From NCBI GenBank assembly GCA_963675185.2, contig CAXXOH010000003.1:1116001-1180000 (forward strand): DNA of 64,000 nucleotides, given 5' to 3'. The DNA is from Ilyobacter_A sp963675185. Lineage in GTDB: Bacteria; Fusobacteriota; Fusobacteriia; Fusobacteriales; Fusobacteriaceae. Both the position numbers and the translations under genes were made by a program. The notes beneath the pieces are model-generated. The model saw only the letters and a list, made by a program, of their open reading frames with translations. It did not search any database and had not been told where the DNA came from. Every line of letters starts with the position of its first letter. The stretch's first letter is position 1. Below, in pieces: positions 34,764 to 44,133 of the stretch.

Positions 34764-34885
34764 TGAACATTGAAAAAAGGGGGTCAATTTGATATAATTG
34801 AATAATATCAAGATTTTTTAAACTGTAAGAAACAGTTTTTTCGGAGTAATAAAAAGTACAAATACATATCTGAAAAATTAATTGT

Positions 34886-34913
34886 TTGAATATAAATTTT
34901 TCCAAAGTATAAT
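34886..34913 (+). promoter_or_regulatory. Promoter of the first LPS glycosyltransferase gene
   Basis: TTGAAT (34886-34891), a 16-bp spacer and a perfect TATAAT (34908-34913), about 38 bp before the start codon. Confidence 0.65.
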
Positions 34914-34951
34914 TAATTTGGTATGCAAAAAAGTATTTAAAGGGAGAAATT

Positions 34952-35716
34952 ATGGATTTGTCGGTGGGTATAATTACCTTTAATGAAGAGAAAATACTGG
35001 GAAAAACCCTTGAAAGCGTAAAGAGCATAGCTGACGAGATAGTTGTAGTAGACAGCTTCAGCACTGATAAGACAGTAGAGATAGCAGAGGGCTACGGTGC
35101 CAAAGTTTTTAGTGAAGAGTGGCAGGGGTTTGGACCACAAAAAAATTCCGTTATAGATAGGTGCAGCGGAAAGTGGATACTCCTCATAGATGCCGATGAA
35201 GTGCTTAGCGAGGAACTTGTAGGAGCCATAAGAGAAATTTTAGCTGGGAAACATGAGCATGATGTCTATGAGATAAACAGGTGCTCAGTTTGCTTTGGAA
35301 AAGAGATAAAGCATGGAGGATGGTCTGGCCAATATGCAACCAGGCTTTTTAAAAGTGGAGCTGTCAGGGTAAGTGACAGCCTGGTACACGAAGAGTTTAT
35401 TACTGACAGTAAAAAGGGGAAGCTCAAGGAAAAAATATACCACCACACCTACATTACACTGGAGGATTATTTTAAAAGGTTTAATAGATATACGACCTTA
35501 GGAGCTCTTGAATACCACAAAAGAGGCAAGAAGGCAAGTTGGGCAAGCATAGTTTTTAACCCGATTTATAAGTTTTTTAGAATGTATTTTCTGAGGCTTG
35601 GATTTTTGGACGGTATAGAGGGGCTGCTTCTTGCAGTTGTGAGTGCAAATTACTCTATGGTAAAGTATTTCAAGCTCCGTGAGATATGGAAAAACAATAG
35701 CTATATTTCGGATTGA
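34952..35716 (+). CDS. Family 2 glycosyltransferase, WaaE/KdtX-like LPS core transferase
   Basis: 254 aa. GT-A fold: SVGIITFNEEKILGKTLES at the N terminus and the metal-binding DADEVLS motif near residue 79. KHGGWSGQYATRLFKS and HTYITLEDYFKRFNRYTTLGA are typical of the WaaE family that adds glucose to the inner core. No signal peptide. It stands apart from the main LPS cluster, between repeat copies 1 and 2. Confidence 0.9.
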   Translation: MDLSVGIITFNEEKILGKTLESVKSIADEIVVVDSFSTDKTVEIAEGYGAKVFSEEWQGFGPQKNSVIDRCSGKWILLIDADEVLSEELVGAIREILAGKHEHDVYEINRCSVCFGKEIKHGGWSGQYATRLFKSGAVRVSDSLVHEEFITDSKKGKLKEKIYHHTYITLEDYFKRFNRYTTLGALEYHKRGKKASWASIVFNPIYKFFRMYFLRLGFLDGIEGLLLAVVSANYSMVKYFKLREIWKNNSYISD

Positions 35717-35742
35717 TTATAGTTGCTTAGAAATATAGAAGA

Positions 35743-35990
35743 TTGAATTGATTTAAAATTATAAAAATAACTATTTTAGTCGCGAATCAAATGAATTGGC
35801 AAGAATAAAAAGATTAATGAAAAGATTTTGGACACAGAGCCACACAGAGGAAAATATTGAGTTTCACAGAGTTAAGAAAAAAGACTAAAGGTATAAGAAT
35901 AACTTTCTTAAAGACTTTAATTGATTCATATAATCTGTGAAATTTTGTAATCAAAAAAGTTTTTATAAATAAAGTCAGTGATTTATATAA
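35743..35990 (+). repeat. Dispersed intergenic repeat, copy 2 (lacks block B')
   Basis: Same orientation as copy 1. Block A is GTCGCGAAT (35779-35787), block B GACACAGAG (35831-35839) plus GTTTCACAGAG (35861-35871), block A' around 35924-35952. The CTCTGTG-type right block B' is absent, and the copy jumps to the shared right tail. Lies between two LPS genes. Confidence 0.8.
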
Positions 35991-36038
35991 TTTTAGAATT
36001 AGGCATGCTTAAATATTAAATTTATTTTGGAGAGACGA

Positions 36039-37064
36039 ATGGACGTAAAGAGGATAGTAATAGCCAGAACAGATAAGATAGGGGACTTGGTGCTTTCAAT
36101 ACCAAGTTTTTATATGCTAAGAAAGATGTACCCTGAAGCCGATATAACTGTTTTGGTCAGAAAGTATAATTACGAGATAGTAAAAAACCTGCCCTATGTA
36201 AACCGGGTGTTAAAGATAGACGACTACCGGAAAGAGGAGCTCAAGCTGAAAATGAAGTACCTGAAGCCGGACGTATTTGTGGCCCTTTACACTGATGAAT
36301 TTGTGGGGGATCTAGCCAAGGCCAGCAAGGCAAGGATAAAGGTGGGACCGCTTTCAAAATGGCACTCCTTCTTAACCTATAACAAGGGTGTATTTCAAAA
36401 GAGGTCTCATTCTGTAAAAAATGAAGCCCAATATAACCTTGATTTGGTTAGGAAACTTGACCCTAAAAGGTTTGACGAAGTGTTTGAAATAAATACGGGT
36501 ATCTACTATGAGGAGAAGCACAGAAAAGCTGCCCAAATATTCATTGAAGAAAACAAGATATCCGGTAAGTTGCTTGCGGTAAACCCTTTCATGGGTGGGA
36601 GCGCAAAAAATATATCGGATGAGCAGTATATTGAGCTTCTAAAGTGCATATTCCAGGAAATCCCTGACATAAATATCGTACTTACCTGCCACATATCGGA
36701 AGATGAGAGGGCCCAGAAAATAGCCGATGCTGTTGGCAACAAAAAACTTTTTGTTTTCTCCAACGGCGGGGACCTGCTAAACCTGGCGGCTATTATTGAC
36801 AGGGCTGATGTTTATTTCGGCGGTTCCACAGGGCCCACCCACATAGCTGGCAGCCTGAAAAAAAAGGTGGTGGGGTTGTATCCGGCCAAAAAGACCCAGT
36901 CTACGACGAGATGGGGTGTCTTTGGAAACGACGGGAACATGGAGTACGTGGTACCTGACGAGGGAAACAGCATAGAAGACTACGGGCATAAAGAGTTTGA
37001 CTCTTATGTGGAAGGGCACAAGCAGAGGATAGTTAGGCTTATAAATAAGGCTTTAGAGAGCTAG
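36039..37064 (+). CDS. Family 9 glycosyltransferase (heptosyltransferase-like)
   Basis: 341 aa from the ATG at 36039 (ribosome site TTGGAGAG). N-terminal motif IVIARTDKIGDLVLSIPSFYMLRKMYP and the nucleotide-sugar site YFGGSTGPTHIAGSL are typical of GT9 enzymes, which transfer ADP-heptose in LPS core synthesis at the inner face of the membrane. Its base composition is less AT-rich than the genes that follow. Confidence 0.92.
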   Translation: MDVKRIVIARTDKIGDLVLSIPSFYMLRKMYPEADITVLVRKYNYEIVKNLPYVNRVLKIDDYRKEELKLKMKYLKPDVFVALYTDEFVGDLAKASKARIKVGPLSKWHSFLTYNKGVFQKRSHSVKNEAQYNLDLVRKLDPKRFDEVFEINTGIYYEEKHRKAAQIFIEENKISGKLLAVNPFMGGSAKNISDEQYIELLKCIFQEIPDINIVLTCHISEDERAQKIADAVGNKKLFVFSNGGDLLNLAAIIDRADVYFGGSTGPTHIAGSLKKKVVGLYPAKKTQSTTRWGVFGNDGNMEYVVPDEGNSIEDYGHKEFDSYVEGHKQRIVRLINKALES

Positions 37065-37113
37065 TATAGTAGCGGAAATAAATACTTTTTATAGCGAGTA
37101 AGGAGTTTTTTAG

Positions 37114-37623
37114 TTGAAAATAATAGTTGATCATAGAAGGACAAAAGTTTTTTTCGATGAAGAGAAAGAGCAGTATATAAAAGAATTTCATCCGAAATTT
37201 AGCTTTAGAATGAAATATTTTTTCAGGCTTAGAAGGTATCCTGGTTCTAATTTTAAATTTATTGCTCATGAATTGAAAAGGCTTGGGATAAAGACACCAA
37301 ACATAGTATTTGCGGACAAATACAAGGTTGTAACAGAAAAAATTGAGGGCATTTTATTGTCGGATTACTTAAAAAATAATGAGGATGATATTTTAATTAA
37401 ATACTTAGACTTGATTGTAAAAGTCTTGAAATCGGATATATATTTTGGTGATTTTCACCCCGGTAATTTTATCGTAAAAAATGGGGATATATATGCTTTA
37501 GATTTAGAAGACTATAAAAAAGAGAAGTTTTTCAAGAAAAATTTAGATGAAGTACTTAAACGACTTAAAGATAAATTAAAAAATGAAAAATGGTATAGTT
37601 ATATCGAAAGCCGGGTTAGGTAG
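37114..37623 (+). CDS. LPS core kinase-like protein, small
   Basis: 169 aa from a TTG start with AAGGAG upstream. It is a minimal kinase-fold protein: the catalytic loop YFGDFHPGNFIV (about residues 109-120) and the metal Asp in YALDLEDYKK are clear, but the N-lobe is short. It resembles WaaY/RfaY heptose kinases or the Kdo kinase family. Which sugar it phosphorylates is unknown. It overlaps the longest frame of the next gene, not its likely real start. Confidence 0.78.
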   Translation: MKIIVDHRRTKVFFDEEKEQYIKEFHPKFSFRMKYFFRLRRYPGSNFKFIAHELKRLGIKTPNIVFADKYKVVTEKIEGILLSDYLKNNEDDILIKYLDLIVKVLKSDIYFGDFHPGNFIVKNGDIYALDLEDYKKEKFFKKNLDEVLKRLKDKLKNEKWYSYIESRVR

Positions 37624-37642
37624 CCTTGCTGAGGGGGCAATA

Positions 37643-38722
37643 ATGCTTAGAAAATGGAATAGAAAATTACAGGATTTTTTTAGACCCATAAGATTAGAAT
37701 TTGGAAAATTACTATGGGATAGGAAAAAGAATAGAAATACTAATTTTAATATGGGGAATATAAAAAAAGTTTTAATCCTGAGATATGATGGAAAAATAGG
37801 AGACATGATTATAACTACCATGATGTTTAGAGAATTAAAAAAAACATATCCAAGTATTAAAATCGGTGTGGTTACAAGGGGAGCTAACAGGCAGGTAATA
37901 GAGAATAACCCATATGTGGATGAGATATATGAGTACAATAAAAATACAAAAAATTTGAAAAAGCTTGCTCGTCAAATATCCGAGGAAGACTATGATCTAC
38001 TGATAGATTTTTCTGAAATACTCCGGGTGAAGCAGATGATGCTTATAAACTTGTGCAAGGCAGAGCAAAACTTGGGCATAAATAAAACCGGTTGGAAACT
38101 TTTTGATATATCTGTAGATTACAGTATCAAAGATAAGCATATAACAGACAGATATAAAGAAGTCCTCGAAATATTGGGAGTAGAAGATCCTGATCTCAGT
38201 TACGAACTTTATTTTACAGAAGAGCAGGAAAAGGTTGGAAAAGATTTCAGGGATAGCATAAAAGAAAAAAAATTGGTTGTGTTAAACCCTTACGGAGCCA
38301 GTAAATACAGAACTTTTAACGAGAATAAAGTCAAAGAAATAGCAGCAAGAGTTTTAGAAGATAAAGAAACAGGACTTACTTTTGTTTTTCCGCCAGACAA
38401 GCTTGAAGAATTACAGAAAATATCAGAAGAGTTAAATAGCAAAAAAGTGTACATCAACAAAAATATAAAAAACATTATGGATAGCGCCAGCATAATAAAG
38501 CACAGTGATTACTTGATAACACCTGATACATCTATAGTCCATATAGGGGTGGCTCTGGACAAGAATATGACTGCAGTTTACAGGAGCGACGATGGGACCG
38601 GAGAATTAAACAGCACAGTGTGGGGGCCTAATTCAGACAAAGCAAAGGTAATTTATTCTAAGCCTAATTTTATAGAAGGCGAGGAAGCCGATATAAATGA
38701 ATTTGAACTGGAACAAATATAG
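37643..38722 (+). CDS. Family 9 glycosyltransferase (heptosyltransferase-like)
   Basis: 359 aa from the ATG at 37643, which has GAGGGGG before it; an ATG at 37583 would overlap the kinase gene. Motifs VLILRYDGKIGDMIITTMMFRELKKTYP and LITPDTSIVHIGVALDKN fit GT9. An extra positively charged N-terminal segment (residues 1-45, LRKWNRKLQDFFRPIRLEF) precedes the fold and may bind the membrane. High A content. Confidence 0.88.
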   Translation: MLRKWNRKLQDFFRPIRLEFGKLLWDRKKNRNTNFNMGNIKKVLILRYDGKIGDMIITTMMFRELKKTYPSIKIGVVTRGANRQVIENNPYVDEIYEYNKNTKNLKKLARQISEEDYDLLIDFSEILRVKQMMLINLCKAEQNLGINKTGWKLFDISVDYSIKDKHITDRYKEVLEILGVEDPDLSYELYFTEEQEKVGKDFRDSIKEKKLVVLNPYGASKYRTFNENKVKEIAARVLEDKETGLTFVFPPDKLEELQKISEELNSKKVYINKNIKNIMDSASIIKHSDYLITPDTSIVHIGVALDKNMTAVYRSDDGTGELNSTVWGPNSDKAKVIYSKPNFIEGEEADINEFELEQI

Positions 38723-38740
38723 CTTAAGGGAGCATGAGTT

Positions 38741-39931
38741 ATGAAGAAAATTATTTTCCGAAGCGGGAGTCTCCGTATGGGTGGGCTTGAAAGAATCCTT
38801 ATAGAAGTTTTGAAAAATATGGATAGGAGCAAATATAAAATACATCTTTTTATAGAAGACGATTGCGGAAAAGAAAATGTATTTGAAAAAGACATCCCAA
38901 AAGATGTAGAGTATAAGTTTTTAAAGCCTGAGAAAATCATACGGTTTACAGAAAAAGTGAAACAGAAAAAGAAAAATATAATATACAAATTAATATACAA
39001 CATTATGATGGTTTATGAAAAAAAAATTGCTTTTAAAAATTTGAAAAAAGGTATTTTAGAAATTAATGGAGCAGAGGCTATAATAGATTTCGATGCCGGA
39101 CTTTCAAAAAATATCAATAAGATAAAAGATTTAAAAAAAATAGTCTGGATACATAATTCAGTTCCAAAATTAAAGAAAAAAAGGGGTAAAATAGAAAGAT
39201 TTGGAAAAAGATTAGGTAATTATGACAAAGTAGTTGCAATTTGTGATGACATGAAAGAGGAGCTAATAAAAATTTATCCGTTTCTTAAAGAAAAAGTTGT
39301 AAGGATATACAACCCTTTTAATTTCGATAGGATTTTATCACTGGCAGAATCTAAAAAAGAGTTGACAAAGGAAGAATTGCAGTTTTTAGAAGATGACTAT
39401 ATGATTTCGGTCGCCAGATTGGACAATATACAAAAAGATTTCCCGACCCTAATGAAAGCATATAAATCATTAAAAGATAAGGGGATAAAGGAGAAATTAT
39501 ATATAGTGGGGCATGGCCCAAGCAAGGAAGATATAAGCAGTTTAATAAATGAGCTGAATTTAGAAGAAGATGTTAAACTGTTGGGAATGAAAAAAAATCC
39601 ATATGTTTGGATGAAAAACTCTAAATTATTTGTACACAGCTCAAAATATGAAGGACTTCCAACTGTACTAATAGAAGCTATGATATGTGGCAAAATAGTT
39701 GTTTCAAGTGACTGTCCCACAGGACCGAGAGAGATATTACTAGATGGTGAATGTGGTGGTCTGGTAAAGGTTGGAGATGTAGAAGATTTTTCTAATCAGA
39801 TCTATGAGATATTAAGCAATTCAGATAAGAGAAAAAACCTAGAACTATTAATTGAAAAAAGAGTCAAAGATTTTGAAGCTAGTAAAATAGTTGTAGAAAT
39901 AGACACCTTGATAGAAAATTTAACTCGATGA
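38741..39931 (+). CDS. Family 4 glycosyltransferase (first of a paralogous pair)
   Basis: 396 aa GT-B enzyme. SLRMGGLERILIEVLKNMD is the GT4 N-terminal glycine loop and HSSKYEGLPTVLIEAMICGK is the C-terminal E-x7-E nucleotide-sugar site. It is clearly similar to the next gene along its whole length, including the odd stretch of lysines around residue 75 (KQKKKNIIYKLIYN). The transferred sugar is not predictable. Confidence 0.9.
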   Translation: MKKIIFRSGSLRMGGLERILIEVLKNMDRSKYKIHLFIEDDCGKENVFEKDIPKDVEYKFLKPEKIIRFTEKVKQKKKNIIYKLIYNIMMVYEKKIAFKNLKKGILEINGAEAIIDFDAGLSKNINKIKDLKKIVWIHNSVPKLKKKRGKIERFGKRLGNYDKVVAICDDMKEELIKIYPFLKEKVVRIYNPFNFDRILSLAESKKELTKEELQFLEDDYMISVARLDNIQKDFPTLMKAYKSLKDKGIKEKLYIVGHGPSKEDISSLINELNLEEDVKLLGMKKNPYVWMKNSKLFVHSSKYEGLPTVLIEAMICGKIVVSSDCPTGPREILLDGECGGLVKVGDVEDFSNQIYEILSNSDKRKNLELLIEKRVKDFEASKIVVEIDTLIENLTR

Positions 39932-39946
39932 CGAGAGGTAATGCAT

Positions 39947-41122
39947 ATGATAAAAATATTTTTTTATACAAGTGGAATAGGCTTAGGTGGAGTGGAGAGA
40001 GTTCTTTTGGAAATCTTAAAAGGGATCGATAAAGAAAAATTTGATGTAAAGCTTGGACTTCAGTATGAAAATGAAAATGCATTTGAAGACGAGATACCTA
40101 AAGAGATAAAATACGAGTATATGCTCGAAAAAGATTTTATAAACAGGATACTTGAAGTTCAGAAAAAAAAGAAAAATAATATTTTTTACAAGTTATTTTA
40201 CAACTTACTCCTAATAAAAGAAAAGAAAATTATCAAAAAAAAATTTATACGCTTTTCGAGGGACAGGGATATCGTTATAGATTTTAAAAGTGGTGATTTT
40301 TTAAGATTGATATCCATGCTGAAATATAAAAAGAAGGTTTGCTGGTTCCATACATCAGTTTTTGAAGCTAATGTATATAAGAAAAACAAAAAAAAGCTGA
40401 AAAAAAGATTAAAAAGAATGGATAAGATAGTTGTTGTATGCGATGAGATGAAAAAACAGATGATAGTTGAATTTCCAGAGTATGAGGAGAAAATAACTAG
40501 AATATATAATCCATTTAATATAGAAGATATAGAAAGAAAAGCAAGGGATAGAGAAGCCTTGAACTTGAGAGAAAAAGAGCTTTTAGAGGATAAGTATATA
40601 GTAGCGGTATCTAGGTTAGAAGAAAAGCATAAAGATATTGCAACCTTGATAGAGGCATATGCGAAAATTAAGCATAAGGTAAGAGAAAAACTATATATAG
40701 TAGGTGAAGGACCGGATAGAGAAAAGATAGAGTCTTTAATAGAAAAATTGGAATTGAAGGATAGGGTAGTACTGCTCGGATTTCAAAAAAATCCATATAT
40801 ATGGATGAAAAATGCAAGATTATTTGTACACAGCTCAAAATCTGAGGGCTTCGGACTGGTATTGGTAGAAGCTATGATGTGCAACGTCCCGGTAATTTCG
40901 AGTGATTGCCCAGTTGGCCCTAAGGAAATACTGGAAGGTGGGAAAAGTGGAGAGCTTTTTGAAATTGGAAACTCTGAACAGCTAGCAGAAAAAATATTGA
41001 AAGTTCTAAATAACAAAGAAGTTTATGTAACCTACAAAACAAATGCTTGGAAAAGGAAAGATAATTTTTTAATTGATAAAGTAAAGAAACAAGTGGAGGA
41101 GTTTTTTCATGAACTTAGATAA
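39947..41122 (+). CDS. Family 4 glycosyltransferase (second of a paralogous pair)
   Basis: 391 aa. ATG at 39947 is chosen over ATG 39941 because GAGAGG at 39933-39938 is then correctly spaced. GIGLGGVERVLLEILKGID and HSSKSEGFGLVLVEAMMCN are the GT4 motifs. Shares layout and motif spacing with the preceding gene, so a tandem duplication is likely. Its end overlaps the next gene by 14 bp. Confidence 0.9.
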   Translation: MIKIFFYTSGIGLGGVERVLLEILKGIDKEKFDVKLGLQYENENAFEDEIPKEIKYEYMLEKDFINRILEVQKKKKNNIFYKLFYNLLLIKEKKIIKKKFIRFSRDRDIVIDFKSGDFLRLISMLKYKKKVCWFHTSVFEANVYKKNKKKLKKRLKRMDKIVVVCDEMKKQMIVEFPEYEEKITRIYNPFNIEDIERKARDREALNLREKELLEDKYIVAVSRLEEKHKDIATLIEAYAKIKHKVREKLYIVGEGPDREKIESLIEKLELKDRVVLLGFQKNPYIWMKNARLFVHSSKSEGFGLVLVEAMMCNVPVISSDCPVGPKEILEGGKSGELFEIGNSEQLAEKILKVLNNKEVYVTYKTNAWKRKDNFLIDKVKKQVEEFFHELR

Positions 41123-42308
41123 GATAAAGAATTTTTTGGTGTCGTTATATATACTGGACTTGATGACTATAAACAAATTGTGTAATTATCTTTTGGGATT
41201 GCTGTTGATAGTATTTTTGATAGAATTGAAAAGAGAAGATTGGAGGAAAGACAAATTCTTAGGGTATCTTTTAGTTTTTTTTTTAGGGATGAGCCTTAGT
41301 TTACTGAAAACCTATGATCTGGGTAATAGCATTTCATTTATAAAAAAGATAGCCAAGATATTATTATCATACTTAATTATATCGCAAATTAGACTAGAAA
41401 AGAAAAAAGTTATTTTTGTTCTAATACTTCCGCTTGTATACTATGCTTACAGGTATTTTAATCCTATCTACAATTATGGAGGAAGATTTTCAGCATTAAA
41501 AATGATTTCCCACTTTAGTTTTTACTGCTATGTAATATACTCAATTTTAATTTCCTATTTGTTTTATGCAGAAACCAAAGTTAAAGAGAAGTTAACACTT
41601 GCAGCTTTTCTGATACCCACAATATTTTTTATAACAATCTCACAAACAAGGGGAATTTACCTAGCGCTGCTGATTGTAACTTTTATTAATTTTTTGTTTA
41701 AATATCCTAAAAAGGTACTAATAGGTTTAGTGGCCTTTATTTTCTTGTTTTTTATAGGTGGAAAAATAAGTGCAAATTATGCAGATTGTTTATCAGATAA
41801 TAAATATTACGAAAGATTTAAAAGTTCTTTTGATTTGAAAAAAAATACAAGTAATTTGGCAAGGATCGAAGTCTGGAAGGCGAGCTACAATGAGGTTAAG
41901 AATAGACCAATTTTTGGTGTAGGTGCAGGTAATTTTGAAAGTATAGAAAAAAAGCATGAGGATGAGTGGAAATACAATAAAAAATATTACCATACCCACA
42001 ACATATGGCTTAATCTTTTAGTGGAAACCGGAATTGTAGGATCGTTTACTTACCTTGTGATGTTAGTTGGAATATTCATAAAAGGTTTTCAAGAATTCAA
42101 AGCTGGAAATATATATGGAATTTTTACGTTAAATATGGTAATTGGGTTGGAAATTTATGAAATGACAGAGTATCTCTTATGGAAGAAAGAGCCCTATACT
42201 TTAGTATTTGTTTTAATGGGAATTTTTTTAAGGTCTAGGTACAAAAAAGGAGCAGAAAATGAAATTGAGCTTAATTGTAACAGTATACAACAGGCTGGAA
42301 TACTCTAG
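41109..42308 (+). CDS. O-antigen ligase/polymerase family membrane protein
   Basis: 399 aa with about ten hydrophobic segments and a Wzy_C-type loop containing RIEVWKASYNEVKNRPIFGVGAGNFE and a conserved His in YYHTHNIWLNLLVETG. WaaL-type ligases attach O antigen to lipid A-core in the periplasm; Wzy polymerases look the same by sequence. With no wzx/wzz in the window, ligase is favoured. It overlaps the next gene by 50 bp. Confidence 0.82.
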   Translation: MNLDKIKNFLVSLYILDLMTINKLCNYLLGLLLIVFLIELKREDWRKDKFLGYLLVFFLGMSLSLLKTYDLGNSISFIKKIAKILLSYLIISQIRLEKKKVIFVLILPLVYYAYRYFNPIYNYGGRFSALKMISHFSFYCYVIYSILISYLFYAETKVKEKLTLAAFLIPTIFFITISQTRGIYLALLIVTFINFLFKYPKKVLIGLVAFIFLFFIGGKISANYADCLSDNKYYERFKSSFDLKKNTSNLARIEVWKASYNEVKNRPIFGVGAGNFESIEKKHEDEWKYNKKYYHTHNIWLNLLVETGIVGSFTYLVMLVGIFIKGFQEFKAGNIYGIFTLNMVIGLEIYEMTEYLLWKKEPYTLVFVLMGIFLRSRYKKGAENEIELNCNSIQQAGIL

Positions 42309-43122
42309 AAATATCATAAAATGTTTGTTAGATCAGGAAGATCAAGTTGATGAGCTGATATTCGCAGATGATGGTTCAAAAGAAAAATTGAGAGATTATA
42401 TAGAAGACTTACTTCCAAGATGCAATTTTAAAGTTAAACATGTATATCAAGAAGATATCGGGTTTAGGTTATCAAGATCTAGAAACAACGGTGCAAGAGA
42501 AGCAGAAGGTGATTTTCTAATCTATTTGGATCAGGATATAATTTTTCCAAAGAATTTCATTAAAGAAATAAAGGAAAAGGTAAAGAAAAATAGATTTATA
42601 ATAGGTAAGGCTATAATGTCTGAAGAAGACCAAAAAAATGAAATTCAAAAAATAATTGATACAAGGGGCGTTGACTACAAGGCAATAAATAAGGTTATAA
42701 GAAAAGAACAGACAGCAGAGTATATAAAATATAATAAAAAGGATAATTGGAAAAATTTTTTACATGGATTGGGTTTTAAAAAACGTGGTGCTAAAATAGC
42801 AGGATTATTTTTCGGAGCATGGAAAGATGATTTTGTTAAGTTAAACGGATTTGATGAAAAATTTAAAGCATGGGGATTTGAAGATGATGATTTTTGCAAT
42901 AGATTGTATGGATTAGGATTGAAATCAATAGTCTTAGACTTTAAAGAATCTCCTTTAGTGCATATGCACCACCCATATGACCCAACAAAAAAAGAGAGCC
43001 CAAATGAAGGGTATTATAGGGAGAGAAAAAAAGAAATTTTAAAAAAGAATAGTTATAGATGTGAAAATGGCTATCTAAACAGTTTGGATTATGACAAGCA
43101 AACTGTTACGAGAATAAATTAA
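42259..43122 (+). CDS. Family 2 glycosyltransferase
   Basis: 287 aa. LSLIVTVYNRLEYSRNIIK, FADDGS and the metal-binding YLDQDIIFP show a GT-A fold; KLNGFDEKFKAWGFEDDDFCNRL is the C-terminal galactosyl/chondroitin-polymerase-like motif. The ATG has AAAAAAGGAG before it, so the 50-bp overlap with the upstream gene looks real. Confidence 0.88.
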   Translation: MKLSLIVTVYNRLEYSRNIIKCLLDQEDQVDELIFADDGSKEKLRDYIEDLLPRCNFKVKHVYQEDIGFRLSRSRNNGAREAEGDFLIYLDQDIIFPKNFIKEIKEKVKKNRFIIGKAIMSEEDQKNEIQKIIDTRGVDYKAINKVIRKEQTAEYIKYNKKDNWKNFLHGLGFKKRGAKIAGLFFGAWKDDFVKLNGFDEKFKAWGFEDDDFCNRLYGLGLKSIVLDFKESPLVHMHHPYDPTKKESPNEGYYRERKKEILKKNSYRCENGYLNSLDYDKQTVTRIN

Positions 43123-43143
43123 TAAAGACATGGAGAAATTGTT

Positions 43144-44133
43144 ATGCATAATTTAGCTTTTTATATGGCAGGAGATAAAAATATTGTTAGGAGTGCAATA
43201 ATCACTTTTAGCTCGATTAGAAAATATAACGGGAACTATCCTTGTTATATTTTTTTGGACAGGGAAAAATTGTCAGACATGGATATGAAACTTTTAGAGA
43301 AAAATAATATAATTATTCCTGCGTTTAGTATAGAGCATAATTTTTCAAGTAGTCAAAAATGGCCATCTGAGGTATTTTGGAACTATAAGGCACCTAAAAT
43401 TCTCTATCAAATGGGTTATGACTTTAGCATAAAACTGGATAATGATATTCTATGTAAAAAAAAATTAGATTTAGAAAAAATACTTCCCTTTAATGATGGA
43501 TGGGCAGGAATAGATCACGGGGATAGAGTGGATAGTTATATAAATAAAGATAGAGAATTTTATATAAGCGAATTTATGTTCAGTCCAGAGCAGTTAGAGA
43601 GAAATTATACAAATGTAGGGATGCTCTCAATAAACAATAAAAGTTATATTGAGAACAATATTTGGGAAAAAATAATAGAATATTATGATAGAATAACCCA
43701 AAAAAGGAGTGCCGATATATTTTTTGCAGACCAAGCACTTTTTAGTTTTGTAGAGTGTACAAGTGATGGATTTACCTGGAAAAAAATAGGTGAAGAAAAC
43801 AACTATATGCTTCATTGGCTCAGTAGATGGGATAAACAGAAAGAATTCGACAATGCGAGTATAGTACACTATACGGGATTAAAACCATGGCAAAGAATAA
43901 ACAAAAAATGGTTTAGGAGACATCCATATATTTTGAAATACAGGATAGAGTGGCAGGAATTCGTCATTAACAATAAAGATTTCAATTGGGATTTAACTTT
44001 AAAAGAGGATAAGAAAGCTAAAAAAAAATCTCAAAAAAATTTGAGATCAGAAAAAATACTTTTGAATTCACCTATTTTTAAAATTTGGGGTAAAATTTGG
44101 CAATTTAAGCACAAAAAAAGGGGAAATATCTAA
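43144..44133 (+). CDS. Putative glycosyltransferase (GT-A type, GT8-like)
   Basis: 329 aa. A DxD-type motif is seen in FSIKLDNDILCKK (about residue 100), and the overall layout (YMAGDKNIVRSAIITFSSIRK, then HWLSRWDK and HYTGLKPWQ) resembles GT8-like LPS sugar transferases. The family cannot be named with certainty. The basic C-terminal tail (KKAKKKSQKNLRSEK) may contact the membrane. Overlaps the next start by one base (TAATG). Confidence 0.72.
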   Translation: MHNLAFYMAGDKNIVRSAIITFSSIRKYNGNYPCYIFLDREKLSDMDMKLLEKNNIIIPAFSIEHNFSSSQKWPSEVFWNYKAPKILYQMGYDFSIKLDNDILCKKKLDLEKILPFNDGWAGIDHGDRVDSYINKDREFYISEFMFSPEQLERNYTNVGMLSINNKSYIENNIWEKIIEYYDRITQKRSADIFFADQALFSFVECTSDGFTWKKIGEENNYMLHWLSRWDKQKEFDNASIVHYTGLKPWQRINKKWFRRHPYILKYRIEWQEFVINNKDFNWDLTLKEDKKAKKKSQKNLRSEKILLNSPIFKIWGKIWQFKHKKRGNI

